64,000 nucleotides of DNA from Halorhabdus rudnickae (GTDB lineage Archaea; Halobacteriota; Halobacteria; Halobacteriales; Haloarculaceae): the NCBI RefSeq assembly GCF_900880625.1, contig NZ_CAAHFB010000004.1, forward strand, positions 166,319 through 230,318, read 5' to 3'. The notes under the pieces are model-generated. The model saw only the letters and a list, made by a program, of their open reading frames with translations, was not told the DNA's origin and did no database searches. The first letter of the stretch is position 1, and the number at the start of each line of letters is the position of its first letter. Below, piece after piece: positions 35,319-45,583 of the stretch. Position numbers and translations under genes: made by a program.

Positions 35319-37192
35319 CGAATCGACGGACGCTGCTTGCATCGACGCCCGGCCTGCTCGTTGCCGGCGCACTACTGGCCGCCGTTGCCGTCATGGCACC
35401 CGGACAGCCGATGCCGGCCGTCCTGGCGCTCGGCGCGATCGTGCTCCCGCTGGTCGGTGCCGCCTTGTTGCCGTTCGTGGCCGTCGCCGGTGATCGCGTC
35501 CGGAACGGAACGGCTGTCTTGGCCGGACTCGCCACTGCCGCCCTGACGCTGTCGCTCGTCCCGCGGGCGCTGTCGGGCGATCCCGGCGTCGTGCAGTACG
35601 AGGTCGCCTGGGTACCCGCTGCGGACGTCTCCTTCGGGCTCTATCTCGACGTGCTGGGTGTGCTGATGGCGACGATCGCCGGGATCGTCGGTGCGCTCGC
35701 GCTCGTCTTCTCGACGCGCTTCATGGAACGGGAGGGCGGGTTGACCCGGTATTACGCGCTGACGTTGCTGTTCGTCGGCGGCATGATCGGGTTCGTGCTG
35801 ACCGACAGCCTCGTCGCGCTGTACGCCTTCTGGGAAGTCCTGGGGTTGTGTTCCTTTGGCCTGATCGCGTTCTGGCTCGAGGACGAGACCTCCTTCGCCG
35901 CGGGCGTGAAGGCCTTCGTCACGACGCGCTTCGGTGACATCGGCCTACTTGCGGGGATCGCCGTGCTGTGGGTCGGTGGCGGGACGTTCTCGATCCGCGA
36001 ACTGATCGACCAGGCTGCGAGTGGCGCACTGCCGACTTGGACGGTCACCGCCGCGGGTGCGCTGTTCATCCTCGCGGCGATCGGCAAGTCCGCGCAGTTC
36101 CCCTTGCACGTCTGGCTGCCCGACGCGATGGAGGCCCCGACGACCAGCACGGCGCTGATCCACGCCGCCTGTATGGTCAATGCCGGGTTGTACCTGCTCT
36201 TGCGGACCCGACCCATCTTCGACGGACTCGAATGGTGGACGACCGTAGTGCTGGCGATCGGGACGATCACTGCGTTTCTCGCTGCCGTGCTGGCGACCCG
36301 TGAGAATGACTTCAAGCGCGCGCTGGCGTACTGTACGATCAGCCAGCTGGGCTATGTGACCGCGGCGATCGGGCTGTCCGGTGGCGCACTCCCGGCGACG
36401 TACCACCTGCTGAGTCACTCGATCTTCAAGGCCCTGCTCTTCCTGGCGGCCGGATCGGTCATCTACGGGATCGGTGGAACGGTCCACAAACACGTCGATA
36501 TGCTCGAGTATCGCGGCGTGGGCAACCGCGAGCAGATGCCCCTGACCAACGTCACGTTCCTGGTCGGTATCCTCGGACTGATAGGCGTGCCTGGCTTCAA
36601 CGGCTTCTGGAGCAAGGAACTGCTCCTCTCGACGGCACTCGAGGGCAGCGCCATCGAGCAGGTCGCCTTCGCGGTCCTGGCGGTGACGGCCGTACTGACC
36701 GCGGTCTACTCGATCCGGATCTACTACCTGGTTTTTGTCGCCGAGCCGACGGCGAGCGCCGAGGAGTCCCCGCTCGCGATGACTGGGCCGCTGGCCGTGC
36801 TTGCGGGCCTGACGGTCACCTCCTGGCTGGCGATCGGGCCGCTCTCGTCGGCCCTGGCGACGTACTTCCCACACGGCCATCTCCACGCCTACACGCTCGT
36901 GGAGTTCCTCGAACACACACTCACGCTTCGGACAGCAGCACTGACGGCCGGCTTTCTCGGGTTCGGCTATCTCGGGTTCCGCTTCCGGGCGTCGATCAAC
37001 GACGCCGCGCCGGGCGGGCTGCTCGCCGTCCTTGAGGCTGGCTACGGCTTCGACCGGCTCTACGAGGGGCTGGTCGCGGCCTACCGCTGGTGGTGTTCGC
37101 GCACGCGTGTCATCCAAACTGGCGACGTCAACTACAACGCCGTCGGCATCGTCGTAGCGCTGGTGATCGCTGCCGTGGTACTCTTGTTCTGA
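35312..37192 (+). CDS. NuoL-type antiporter-like subunit
   Basis: A 626-residue protein with about 16 helices. Motifs of NuoL/MrpA: LYAFWEVLGLCSFGLIAFWL (Glu), AIGKSAQFPLHVWLPDAMEAP (Lys), TALIHAACMVNAGLYLLLRT and HLLSHSIFKALLFLAAGS. The C-terminal extension resembles the lateral-helix end of NuoL but is short. A GGGAGG run precedes ATG 35312. It closes the second hydrogenase operon; a CCCTTTTTG run at ~37209 may terminate transcription. Confidence 0.92.
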   Translation: MVTNRRTLLASTPGLLVAGALLAAVAVMAPGQPMPAVLALGAIVLPLVGAALLPFVAVAGDRVRNGTAVLAGLATAALTLSLVPRALSGDPGVVQYEVAWVPAADVSFGLYLDVLGVLMATIAGIVGALALVFSTRFMEREGGLTRYYALTLLFVGGMIGFVLTDSLVALYAFWEVLGLCSFGLIAFWLEDETSFAAGVKAFVTTRFGDIGLLAGIAVLWVGGGTFSIRELIDQAASGALPTWTVTAAGALFILAAIGKSAQFPLHVWLPDAMEAPTTSTALIHAACMVNAGLYLLLRTRPIFDGLEWWTTVVLAIGTITAFLAAVLATRENDFKRALAYCTISQLGYVTAAIGLSGGALPATYHLLSHSIFKALLFLAAGSVIYGIGGTVHKHVDMLEYRGVGNREQMPLTNVTFLVGILGLIGVPGFNGFWSKELLLSTALEGSAIEQVAFAVLAVTAVLTAVYSIRIYYLVFVAEPTASAEESPLAMTGPLAVLAGLTVTSWLAIGPLSSALATYFPHGHLHAYTLVEFLEHTLTLRTAALTAGFLGFGYLGFRFRASINDAAPGGLLAVLEAGYGFDRLYEGLVAAYRWWCSRTRVIQTGDVNYNAVGIVVALVIAAVVLLF

Positions 37193-37276
37193 TCGGTCGA
37201 AAACGCACCCTTTTTGCTCGCGTGGCTGCCATGACTGGACAATGAGCCCCATCGATCATTCAGCGAGGTGGTGGCC

Positions 37277-38242
37277 GTGACCCGCGAACTGACCGAGATT
37301 ACCGTCGTCGGCGACGACGATACGGGACTGATCGCGGAAGTCACCTCCCTCCTCTTCGAGCGCGGAATCAACATCGAGGACTTAGATCAGGCCGTCCGGG
37401 AGGGCGTCTTCCGGATGACCATGCTCGTCGACACGAGTGAGATGGTCTGTACCGAGGTGAAGCTACGGGAGGACATGGCGGAACTCGCCGAGGGATTGGG
37501 GGTCGACATCACCGTCCGCTTCCCCAAGGATCGCGAAACCCAGACCATCGCCGTCCTCGTCACCAAGGAGAGCCACTGCCTGGAGGCGATCTTCGAGGCC
37601 TGGGCCAGCGGGGACATCGACGCCGATGTCGAGGTCGTCATCGGCAACCACCCCGATCTCCGACCGCTCGCCGAGAAATACGACGTGCCGTTCCACGACA
37701 TCGGCGACGAGAAGGGGACACCCGACGAAGACGAACTGTTAGACCTCCTTGCGGAGTACGACACGGATCTGATCGTCCTCGCACGGTACATGCGTATCCT
37801 CAGCCCGGACGTCGTCTTCCGCTACGAGAGCCGGATCATCAACGTCCACCCGTCGTTGCTGCCTTCCTTCCCCGGTGCGTCGGCGTACATGCAGGCCATC
37901 GAGGAGGGTGTCCGCGTCGCCGGCGTCACGGCCCACTACGTGACGACCGACCTCGATCAGGGGCCGATCATCACCCAGCGCGTGTTCAACGTCCCGCCGG
38001 AGGCCACCGAGGAGGAACTCCAGGAAATCGGCCAGCCCCTCGAGGCCGAGGCGCTGCTGGAAGCGATCGACCTTCATCTCAACGACGAGGTCTACGTCCA
38101 CCGCGGACGCACTCGCCTGCGCGATCCCGAGGAGTCAGACGCCCAACTCGGCGCACCCGAGGAACTCGACGCACGCAACCCCGACCGGCCGATCGACGGG
38201 CTGGGAGACATCGTCGCCGAAGGTGGCGAAGCCGACGACTGA
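37277..38242 (+). CDS. purU: formyltetrahydrofolate deformylase
   Basis: A ~321-residue protein with an N-terminal ACT domain (ITVVGDDDTGLIAEVTSLLF) and a formyltransferase-fold C-terminal domain. The active region includes FHDIG, LARYMRILSPD, IINVHPSLLPSFPG (catalytic His) and VTTDLDQGPIITQ. PurU releases formate from formyl-THF for purine synthesis or one-carbon balance. An acidic ~45-residue tail follows. GTG 37277 has a GAGGTG run six bases upstream; GTG 37268 is also in frame. An overlapping 12-codon ORF (ATG 37242) ends at this start. Confidence 0.9.
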   Translation: MTRELTEITVVGDDDTGLIAEVTSLLFERGINIEDLDQAVREGVFRMTMLVDTSEMVCTEVKLREDMAELAEGLGVDITVRFPKDRETQTIAVLVTKESHCLEAIFEAWASGDIDADVEVVIGNHPDLRPLAEKYDVPFHDIGDEKGTPDEDELLDLLAEYDTDLIVLARYMRILSPDVVFRYESRIINVHPSLLPSFPGASAYMQAIEEGVRVAGVTAHYVTTDLDQGPIITQRVFNVPPEATEEELQEIGQPLEAEALLEAIDLHLNDEVYVHRGRTRLRDPEESDAQLGAPEELDARNPDRPIDGLGDIVAEGGEADD

Positions 38243-38383
38243 ACCGCCGGGCTATATTCGTATTTGCTCCGCCAGGGGCGGCCGTGACTCGCTGAGGATC
38301 TCGAGTAACTCCGAACATCACAAAGCCGTCGGCTGGTCGTCTCCGGCGAAGGACGACCGGTGGAATCACCGGTCAAAAATCAG

Positions 38384-38605
38384 TTATTCGAGGCCGAGGT
38401 CCGCAAGCGAGTGTGTGTGCTGCCACGCGCCAGCGATCGCGTCGATATCGAAGGTCAGGACGCCGTCAGTCAGTTCGAGTCGGACCGTATCGTCGTCGAT
38501 CTCCGTGTCGTGGAGGTGAAGCTCCAGCGGCTGGCCGAAGTCTGCGACCGCGATCATCAGCTCACCGTTCGTTTCGAGCATTTCCTGGAGTTCGTCTGCT
38601 TCCAT
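38384..38605 (-). CDS. small hypothetical acidic protein
   Basis: A 73-residue protein (MEADELQEMLETNGELMIAV...) that reads as an alternating strand/helix domain ending in HTHSLADLGLE. I do not recognise the family. The start ATG 38605 matches the natural beginning; the upstream in-frame ATG 38635 is less likely. It lies alone between purU and a tiny zinc-finger gene. Confidence 0.6.
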   Translation of the reverse strand: MEADELQEMLETNGELMIAVADFGQPLELHLHDTEIDDDTVRLELTDGVLTFDIDAIAGAWQHTHSLADLGLE

Positions 38606-38772
38606 AGCACTCTTTGCTACACTCGACCGACCCAAAAAGATTGCTACCTCACGGATATTTCAACGTTCGGCCCGAGAGCGGGCGCCGGATCTCCTGTTTT
38701 TGGCTGGCCTAAAAACAGGCAGAACCCGCCTCTTCTGGAAGGGCTAAACACGTCGATCCCCGGTGTTTGGGC

Positions 38773-38883
38773 ATGCAGGTCGCACACTACGACACGTGCC
38801 AGGACTGTGGCGCCGAACTCGCGGAGACGACCACCTACCGCAAGCACGCCTACTGCGCGGATTGTGGCGGAACGCTCGCCTGA
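38773..38883 (+). CDS. 36-residue zinc-finger microprotein
   Basis: ATG 38773 opens MQVAHYDTCQDCGAELAETT and ends with HAYCADCGGTLA then TGA. Two CxxC knuckles (CQDC, CADC) 19 residues apart are an ideal small zinc ribbon. Haloarchaea encode many such microproteins, some affecting motility, biofilm or stress. Too short to judge function. Confidence 0.65.
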   Translation: MQVAHYDTCQDCGAELAETTTYRKHAYCADCGGTLA

Positions 38884-38938
38884 TCGAGCGTCCCATCTGT
38901 CCTCGTAGCGGCCCTAAACCGCCGGGACTGGTGGCCTC

Positions 38939-39967
38939 TCAGAGTCCCTCTGCCCGTCGGATCGCGTCCTCGATCGGGGATGCGTCGAAGACGTCACGAC
39001 CAGCGTAGGCGTTGGTTCCCGCACAGTAGAGGCCGCTCGCGACGTCGAGGACGTGCTCGTCGAGCGGTTCCGGCCGAGAGTCACAGAGTGCCTTCCAGTC
39101 GGCGACGCCCTGTTCGTTCGCCCGTTGTTTCGCCTCGCTGACAGCCTCGACCCATTCGGGTTGGGTCCGCTTGTGGTACTGGCGAACGACCTCCTTGCTG
39201 ATCTCCTGGCCGTCGTAGGAGAAGCGATTCTCGTCGAACGTCCCGACCACGTCCGCCACACGGATCTCGCCCTCGTAGAAGAGACACTCTATCTTGCCGT
39301 CCTCGTGGACGAACCCGGCCTTTGCAGCCCGGCGGTTCAACAGGCCGTTCACCTCGCGGGCGATCGATTCGAGATCGGCGACGTCCGCACGGCCGGCGAT
39401 CCGATCGGCTTCGTCCCGTGAGAGATACCGGTCTTGCTCCTCGTACTTCGTCGAGAACTCGACGACCGGTTCGGGCAGGTCGACGGCCTCGTCGGGCCAC
39501 TCCTCGTACTCGAGTCCGTGGTCCGTGGGATCGGATCGGTTCCGCAGGCTCGAGCCGACCGGGACAGTGTTCCGGAAGACGATCTCTAGGGGGATCAGGT
39601 AGTTCTCGCCGGCCGCGTCGTGATAGGTGTCGTAGTCGTATCCGTCGGCCCCGTGGGGCAGGTCCGGAACCTGCGTCAGCTCGATCGCCATCTCGCGGGG
39701 CTTTTCGCCCGCTCCGATCGCTCTCTCGACACTCGTCGTCTCGCCGTCGAGGACGACCCCTTCGTAGTGTGTCGCGATCCCCTCGGCCTCGAGAGCCTCG
39801 AAGTTGTCCGCCCCCATCGTACAGAGTGCCACGCCCTTCCCGGGAATCTCGTCGGGCATCTTCCCCCAGTCGAACACCGAGTAATCGTCGGTGAAGACGA
39901 ACGCGCCCCGACCGAGCTCCGTCGGGGTCGGTTCCTCGTCGATTCGGAACTCCTTGACGCTGGTCAT
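38939..39967 (-). CDS. purC: SAICAR synthase
   Basis: A 342-residue enzyme joining aspartate to CAIR with ATP in purine synthesis. Family features: [19 protein letters not shown] (nucleotide loop), [13 protein letters not shown] (CAIR-binding), [41 protein letters not shown] with acidic metal-binding residues. Longer than the ~240-residue bacterial type, as in other archaea. ATG 39967 gives the expected N-terminus. The minus-strand upstream AACCTCTAAGG box is TATA-like. Confidence 0.9.
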   Translation of the reverse strand: MTSVKEFRIDEEPTPTELGRGAFVFTDDYSVFDWGKMPDEIPGKGVALCTMGADNFEALEAEGIATHYEGVVLDGETTSVERAIGAGEKPREMAIELTQVPDLPHGADGYDYDTYHDAAGENYLIPLEIVFRNTVPVGSSLRNRSDPTDHGLEYEEWPDEAVDLPEPVVEFSTKYEEQDRYLSRDEADRIAGRADVADLESIAREVNGLLNRRAAKAGFVHEDGKIECLFYEGEIRVADVVGTFDENRFSYDGQEISKEVVRQYHKRTQPEWVEAVSEAKQRANEQGVADWKALCDSRPEPLDEHVLDVASGLYCAGTNAYAGRDVFDASPIEDAIRRAEGL

Positions 39968-40072
39968 CGAATCGGCCTTCCGTGTCCCACCCCTTAGAGG
40001 TTGCACATCGACGGTCCCGCCGGTTGTCCGTCTTCGAGTGGCTTATGTCGATCCCGCTACAATGCGCGGGGG

Positions 40073-41437
40073 ATGAGTGATCCGGAACGTGCCGTCGTCG
40101 AGTTCGTTCTGACGGCGGCAGTGTACTCCGATCGGGAGGATCTAGAGCCCGACGACCTGCCGCCTGCCTACCGTGCGGTGTTCTGGGAGGACGGGACGAT
40201 CGAACGCCCACTCGTCCCGACTTCCGAGGCCGTCACGAACGCGACTGGCGTCGAACGACCCTGGAGTGCCGTCTCGGGACTAATGTTCACCGACCGCGAC
40301 GAGTTCTCGAACGCCATCGAGTTCACTGACCGGAACATGGCCAAAGAGTGGCTTCAAAAGCGGATCGAACCGGCGGAGCTGCTCGAGAACCCGACGCTGG
40401 CCGCTGAATTCGAGGACGAGATCGAGGGCGTCAGCCACGAGCAGGCCCGCGAACAGGTCCGTCCCGCTCGTGCCGATCGGGCCTGGATCGACAGTCTACT
40501 CGAGGAGTACTTTGCCGAGGAGGAAGAAGAGGAGATGCTCGATCTCGTCGAGATCCGCGCCCCGGAGGAAGTCGAGATGACCCTCGAGAACCTGGTCCTC
40601 ACCGAGGACCAAGAGGCCGAGATCAGCAAGCTCGTCAAGGCTATCGAGCACCGGGAGTATCTCGCCCAGATCGGCCTCCGGGAGATCGGCAAACTCCTGT
40701 TTGTTGGCCCGCCAGGAACGGGAAAGACGAGCGTCGCGCGGGCACTCGCCCACGACCTTGATCTCCCCTTTGTAGAGGTCAAACTCTCGATGATCACCTC
40801 CCAGTACCTCGGCGAGACCGCGAAGAACGTCGAGAAGACCTTCGAGGTGGCCAAGCGACTCTCGCCGTGTATCCTCTTTATGGACGAGTTCGACTTCGTC
40901 GCCAAGACCCGCGCCAGCGACGAACACGCGGCGATCAAGCGCGCTGTGAACACCTTGCTGAAATCCATCGACGAGGTGAGCCTGATCGAGGACGATGTCC
41001 TGTTGATCGGTGCGACCAATCACCCGGATCAACTCGACGCCGCGGCCTGGCGGCGCTTTGATGAAATTGTTAACTTCCCGAAGCCGGACGGGCAGATGCG
41101 CGCGGACATCCTGCGTGTAGTCACCCAGGAGATGGATATCGATGACTTCGATCCGAAGGGCCTGGCGGAGCTGACCGAGGGCTTGACAGGCAGCGACCTC
41201 CGGCTGGTCCTGCGGGAAGCAGTTCTGGACGCGCTGACCGAAGAGCGGACGACGCTAACCCAGCAAGACCTAGAGGACGCCGTCGCCAACTTCGAGGAGC
41301 GGGACAACCTCAAGAACCTCGATATGATCGAGGGCGACCACGACGCTCTCGTCGCCGGCGGAACTCCTGACACCGGCGATGAAAGCGGCGGACACGACCA
41401 CGCCCACGATCACGCGGCCGATCACGCCCAGGACTGA
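40073..41437 (+). CDS. AAA-family ATPase with N-terminal accessory domain and His-rich tail
   Basis: A 454-residue protein. Residues 1-190 are a haloarchaeal domain of unknown role ending in an acidic helix (EEYFAEEEEEEMLDLVEI). The AAA core follows: Walker A FVGPPGTGKTS (~215), Walker B CILFMDEFD, sensor 1 IGATNHPD and an arginine region WRRFDEIVNFP. The C-terminal tail is His/Asp-rich (GGHDHAHDHAADHAQD), which may bind metal. Its stop overlaps the next gene, a PhnP-like hydrolase, so the two are translationally coupled and may work together. Confidence 0.85.
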   Translation: MSDPERAVVEFVLTAAVYSDREDLEPDDLPPAYRAVFWEDGTIERPLVPTSEAVTNATGVERPWSAVSGLMFTDRDEFSNAIEFTDRNMAKEWLQKRIEPAELLENPTLAAEFEDEIEGVSHEQAREQVRPARADRAWIDSLLEEYFAEEEEEEMLDLVEIRAPEEVEMTLENLVLTEDQEAEISKLVKAIEHREYLAQIGLREIGKLLFVGPPGTGKTSVARALAHDLDLPFVEVKLSMITSQYLGETAKNVEKTFEVAKRLSPCILFMDEFDFVAKTRASDEHAAIKRAVNTLLKSIDEVSLIEDDVLLIGATNHPDQLDAAAWRRFDEIVNFPKPDGQMRADILRVVTQEMDIDDFDPKGLAELTEGLTGSDLRLVLREAVLDALTEERTTLTQQDLEDAVANFEERDNLKNLDMIEGDHDALVAGGTPDTGDESGGHDHAHDHAADHAQD

Positions 41438-42315
41438 TGGAGGTCACGCTGCTGGGTGCCGGCGACACGACGGGTACCCCGACGGTCGGCTGTGACTGTG
41501 AAACGTGTCGGCGCGCTCGCGAGCCGGACGATCGACTCCGCGAACAGCTCCGCGAGCGTGGCGTGGATGTCGGCACCCGGGGCGTCGAACGCACGCGGTT
41601 CTCGGTGCACGTTCGCAACGACCGGACCGGCGAGACGCTGCTGATCGACGCCAGTCCAGACTTCCGGACGCAGTTCCTCCGGCACGGCTTCGAGGCACCC
41701 GACGCCGCACTGATCACTCACGTTCATTTCGATCACCTCGACGGGCTGGGAAACGTCTACCGGCTGACGCGGGATCTGCCGGTCTACGCGTCGGGGAAGA
41801 CGGACCCTGCGACCGGACAGAGCGTCGCCGAGAGCATCCGTGAGCGGTACGACTACCTGGATGTCATCGATGTCCGTCCTCGTGACCCCTTCGAGTCCGT
41901 CCGGGTCTGTGGGCTCGATTTCATGCTCGTCCCCGTTGACCATCCACCCCTCGATTGCTACGGCGTCGTGATCGAGGATCCCCAAACGGGTGGGACACTC
42001 GCGCTCACCGGCGACACCAGCTATCGGGTGCCGCCCGAGTCGAAGGACGCCTTCGCCGATGCCGATCTCCTGCTGGCAGATGGCATCCTGCCGGCCGACC
42101 GCTGTGACTCTCACCCGGCCGGCGGCTCTCATCACGACACCGACGGCGTCCCGATGACCTACGGGAGCAAGCACATGACGATCGAAGGCGCACGGTCGCT
42201 CGCGGACGAACTCGACGCCACTGAACTGCGGATCGTCCACCTCTCGCATTACCTGCCGGCCGAGACGGCCTTCGACGCCCCGCGTGCCGTCGACGGCGAG
42301 CGCTTTACGCTGTGA
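41437..42315 (+). CDS. metallo-beta-lactamase fold hydrolase, PhnP-like
   Basis: A 292-residue MBL-fold protein. The metal motif THVHFDHLDG (H-x-H-x-D-H) is intact, with LTGDTSY supplying the bridging Asp and HLSHYLP a late His. The early Cys-rich GCDCETCRRA is the structural zinc site of PhnP-type phosphodiesterases. It may hydrolyse cyclic or small phosphodiesters (inference). One-base stop/start overlap (TGATG) with the AAA ATPase gene. Confidence 0.88.
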   Translation: MEVTLLGAGDTTGTPTVGCDCETCRRAREPDDRLREQLRERGVDVGTRGVERTRFSVHVRNDRTGETLLIDASPDFRTQFLRHGFEAPDAALITHVHFDHLDGLGNVYRLTRDLPVYASGKTDPATGQSVAESIRERYDYLDVIDVRPRDPFESVRVCGLDFMLVPVDHPPLDCYGVVIEDPQTGGTLALTGDTSYRVPPESKDAFADADLLLADGILPADRCDSHPAGGSHHDTDGVPMTYGSKHMTIEGARSLADELDATELRIVHLSHYLPAETAFDAPRAVDGERFTL

Positions 42316-42385
42316 GTCGCCGTAGAAATGCCGTCGGGGAAGTTTCTCGGGTAAGACCTTTGTTCTGGAACTCGAAGGCGTCGGC

Positions 42386-42613
42386 ATGGATCTCGACCTT
42401 GAGACCGACCCGGCGAGTGTAGAGGGGCTTCCCGCCGAGCGGCCCGTCGTGGCGGTCGCTATCGCAGCAGTCGTCGCCACCGTCGTCTACCTGGCGATCC
42501 AGCTGGCGATGGACGGGCAGATCGATGTCGTCGAGACCGCCGCGTTCGCGATCGTCTTTACTGGTGTCTACGTCGCCTTCCTGTACCTCCGCCGGCAGTT
42601 CGCGGGCGAGTGA
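42386..42613 (+). CDS. small two-helix membrane protein
   Basis: A 75-residue hypothetical protein. After an acidic N-terminus (MDLDLETDPASVEGLP) it has two hydrophobic helices (~20-41 and 49-67) and ends with a basic YLRRQFAGE. No family recognised. It is convergent with the DUF5787 gene, four bases apart. Confidence 0.62.
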   Translation: MDLDLETDPASVEGLPAERPVVAVAIAAVVATVVYLAIQLAMDGQIDVVETAAFAIVFTGVYVAFLYLRRQFAGE

Positions 42614-42617
42614 GCGC

Positions 42618-43583
42618 TCATTCGAAGCGATCGAGTCCCGCCTGCCGACGACGCTGTCCGTCGGGATCACGTCGCCAGGCGCTGCGTTCGTCCCGGTGGC
42701 GTCGTCGGTCCATCGCTGGCGGCTCGGCCGGCTCATGGCCGGGACAGTCCGTCCCGCACTCGCTGGCTGGATCGACGATTCGCTCGGCCCACTCACAGTA
42801 GGGCACTGCCACGGCTGGGCCACCGTCCGGGTCACACCGCCCGCAGGCCGGTAGGTCGAACGTCCGCCAGCCCTTGCCGTAGGCTCGTTCTGCGATCCGC
42901 CGTCTGGCACGCTGCTTCTCGTCGGCCGTGACGATCGCGATGTCCGACCGGCCGGGCTGGCGATCGAGGATCTCGAGGCCCTGCTCGGCCGGGTCGAGCG
43001 GATCGGGTTCCCGCAGGACCTCGCGTTCGCCCGTTTCTGGGTCGAACCGCCAGATTCCGACCTCCTCGGGGATCCGGTTGCGGTGAGCGCCGGTGACGTG
43101 AGAGGCTGTCGCCAGGACCACTTCGTCGAAGATGCCCAGCGAGACGTCCGTCCGGAGTTGCGCCTGGAGGTCACCCGGTCGGTCGAGATCGGGCTTGTTC
43201 TCGATGCCAACCAGGTGGTCGAACCACCCCGCTGGATACCGACAGACCTGCCGGACGGCCGGGTCGCCGCCACGGCGTTTTCGCTCGAAGAAGCCCGCTT
43301 CGACGGCCTGGTCGACGAGCCGTCTGCGCTGTTCGGGTCGTATATCCGGGAAGACGTCCTTGACGCGCCGGGCGGCACCCGGGCCGACGGGGGCCTCGAT
43401 CGCTGCTGGCGGAATCGTCCCCGCAGTGATCGACGCGCGGCGATCGAATCCGGGGCCGGGCTCGACCGTCACGACGTCGATGATCCGGCGACCGTTGACG
43501 TGTGCGCCGAGCTGGCGAGCCAGGAGGCGGTCCTTGCTCTCGAGTGCACCACACAGCGCCAGCTCGAACGCGTATTCACGCAC
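42618..43583 (-). CDS. DUF5787 family protein
   Basis: A ~321-residue haloarchaeal protein. Recognised from memory by REYAFELALCGALESKDRLL near the start, GFFERKRRGG, LVGIENKPDLDRPGDL and SLGIFDEVVLATASHV, and a late cysteine set CGRCDPDGG...CEWAERIV...ECGTDCPGH. The IENKPDL/TDVSLG part resembles nuclease-fold PD-(D/E)xK geometry, so a nuclease-related role is conceivable but unproven. GTG 43583 matches the conserved N-terminus; GTG 43640 is also possible. Confidence 0.75.
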   Translation of the reverse strand: MREYAFELALCGALESKDRLLARQLGAHVNGRRIIDVVTVEPGPGFDRRASITAGTIPPAAIEAPVGPGAARRVKDVFPDIRPEQRRRLVDQAVEAGFFERKRRGGDPAVRQVCRYPAGWFDHLVGIENKPDLDRPGDLQAQLRTDVSLGIFDEVVLATASHVTGAHRNRIPEEVGIWRFDPETGEREVLREPDPLDPAEQGLEILDRQPGRSDIAIVTADEKQRARRRIAERAYGKGWRTFDLPACGRCDPDGGPAVAVPYCEWAERIVDPASECGTDCPGHEPAEPPAMDRRRHRDERSAWRRDPDGQRRRQAGLDRFE

Positions 43584-43683
43584 ACCCGGAAGTCGGGCGG
43601 CGATCCGCAAAAACGTCTCGCTCGGAGGGGTGCTCGTCACGATTGCCGGTAGCGTTTTGGCCGCGGTGGCACAAACGACCGGC

Positions 43684-44232
43684 ATGCCCCTACGTCTCCT
43701 CGACCTGCTCGACTCGACGCTGGGATCGTTCCGGGCGGACGTGGTCGCCGCACTGCCTCGACTACTCTCGGGGCTGGTGTTCCTCACCGTCGCATACGTC
43801 GCCATCAAAGTCCTCACGCGCTTGCTCCGGTCAGGACTCGAGCGCGTCTATCCTGCCGAGGAACAGCTGATCGTCGAGTTTTCCGTCCTCGTGGTCGCCG
43901 TGTTCATGTGGTTCGGCGCCGGCCTGGTCCTGTTGAACGTCGTCGGACTGGGTACAGTCGCGGCCAGTCTCGGTTCCGCCGCGGGATTCATCGGACTCGG
44001 CGTCTCCTATGCCCTCTCGGCGATGATCGAGGATACCGTCTCCGGGGTGTACCTGCTCCGCGATCCCGACTTCAACGAGGGCGACAGCGTGCGGACTGCC
44101 TCGATGACCGGGACCGTCATGGACATCGGACTCCGGAAGAGTCGGTTCCGAACCGGCGAGGGCATCGAAGTACTCGCCAACCGCAATGTCGAGTCGCGTT
44201 GGACGCGCCTGACCGACCACGTCGATCCCTGA
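43684..44232 (+). CDS. small MscS-family mechanosensitive channel
   Basis: A 182-residue protein with three hydrophobic helices and the MscS pore/beta-domain signature GSAAGFIGLGVSYALSAMIE, then DPDFNEGDSV and GTVMDIGLRKSRFRTGEG. It lacks the long C-terminal alpha/beta domain of E. coli MscS, a reduced form common in archaea. It would release solutes under osmotic downshock. Divergent from DUF5787. Confidence 0.85.
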   Translation: MPLRLLDLLDSTLGSFRADVVAALPRLLSGLVFLTVAYVAIKVLTRLLRSGLERVYPAEEQLIVEFSVLVVAVFMWFGAGLVLLNVVGLGTVAASLGSAAGFIGLGVSYALSAMIEDTVSGVYLLRDPDFNEGDSVRTASMTGTVMDIGLRKSRFRTGEGIEVLANRNVESRWTRLTDHVDP

Positions 44233-44309
44233 TTGTGATCTCGGCGCCATCCAGCGATCCGGGCGGTGGTGATGGTCGCCGCCGTCGTGCGGAGAACAGT
44301 AGGTTTATC

Positions 44310-44347
44310 ACTTCAAGGAGGGTAATCCAGCTACGATTACTGTGGAG
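44310..44347 (+). promoter_or_regulatory. promoter of the eif2g operon
   Basis: A GTTTATCA box at ~44312-44319 lies ~30 bases before GTG 44342/ATG 44348, and CAAGGAGGG at ~44325 looks like a Shine-Dalgarno but is rather far. The spacing favours a nearly leaderless transcript beginning around 44340. Confidence 0.5.

Positions 44348-45579
<1,232 letters not shown>

Positions 45580-45583
<4 letters not shown>

Noticed and set aside
20340..37192. Reading the complex as ordinary respiratory complex I
   Set aside because: The large subunit has both CxxC Ni-Fe motifs, there is no M subunit in the window, and a hydrogenase maturation protease is encoded alongside.
35945..37252. 435-codon minus-strand open frame
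   Set aside because: Antisense to the NuoL-like gene; Arg/Gln/Asp-rich composition typical of shadow frames in GC-rich DNA.
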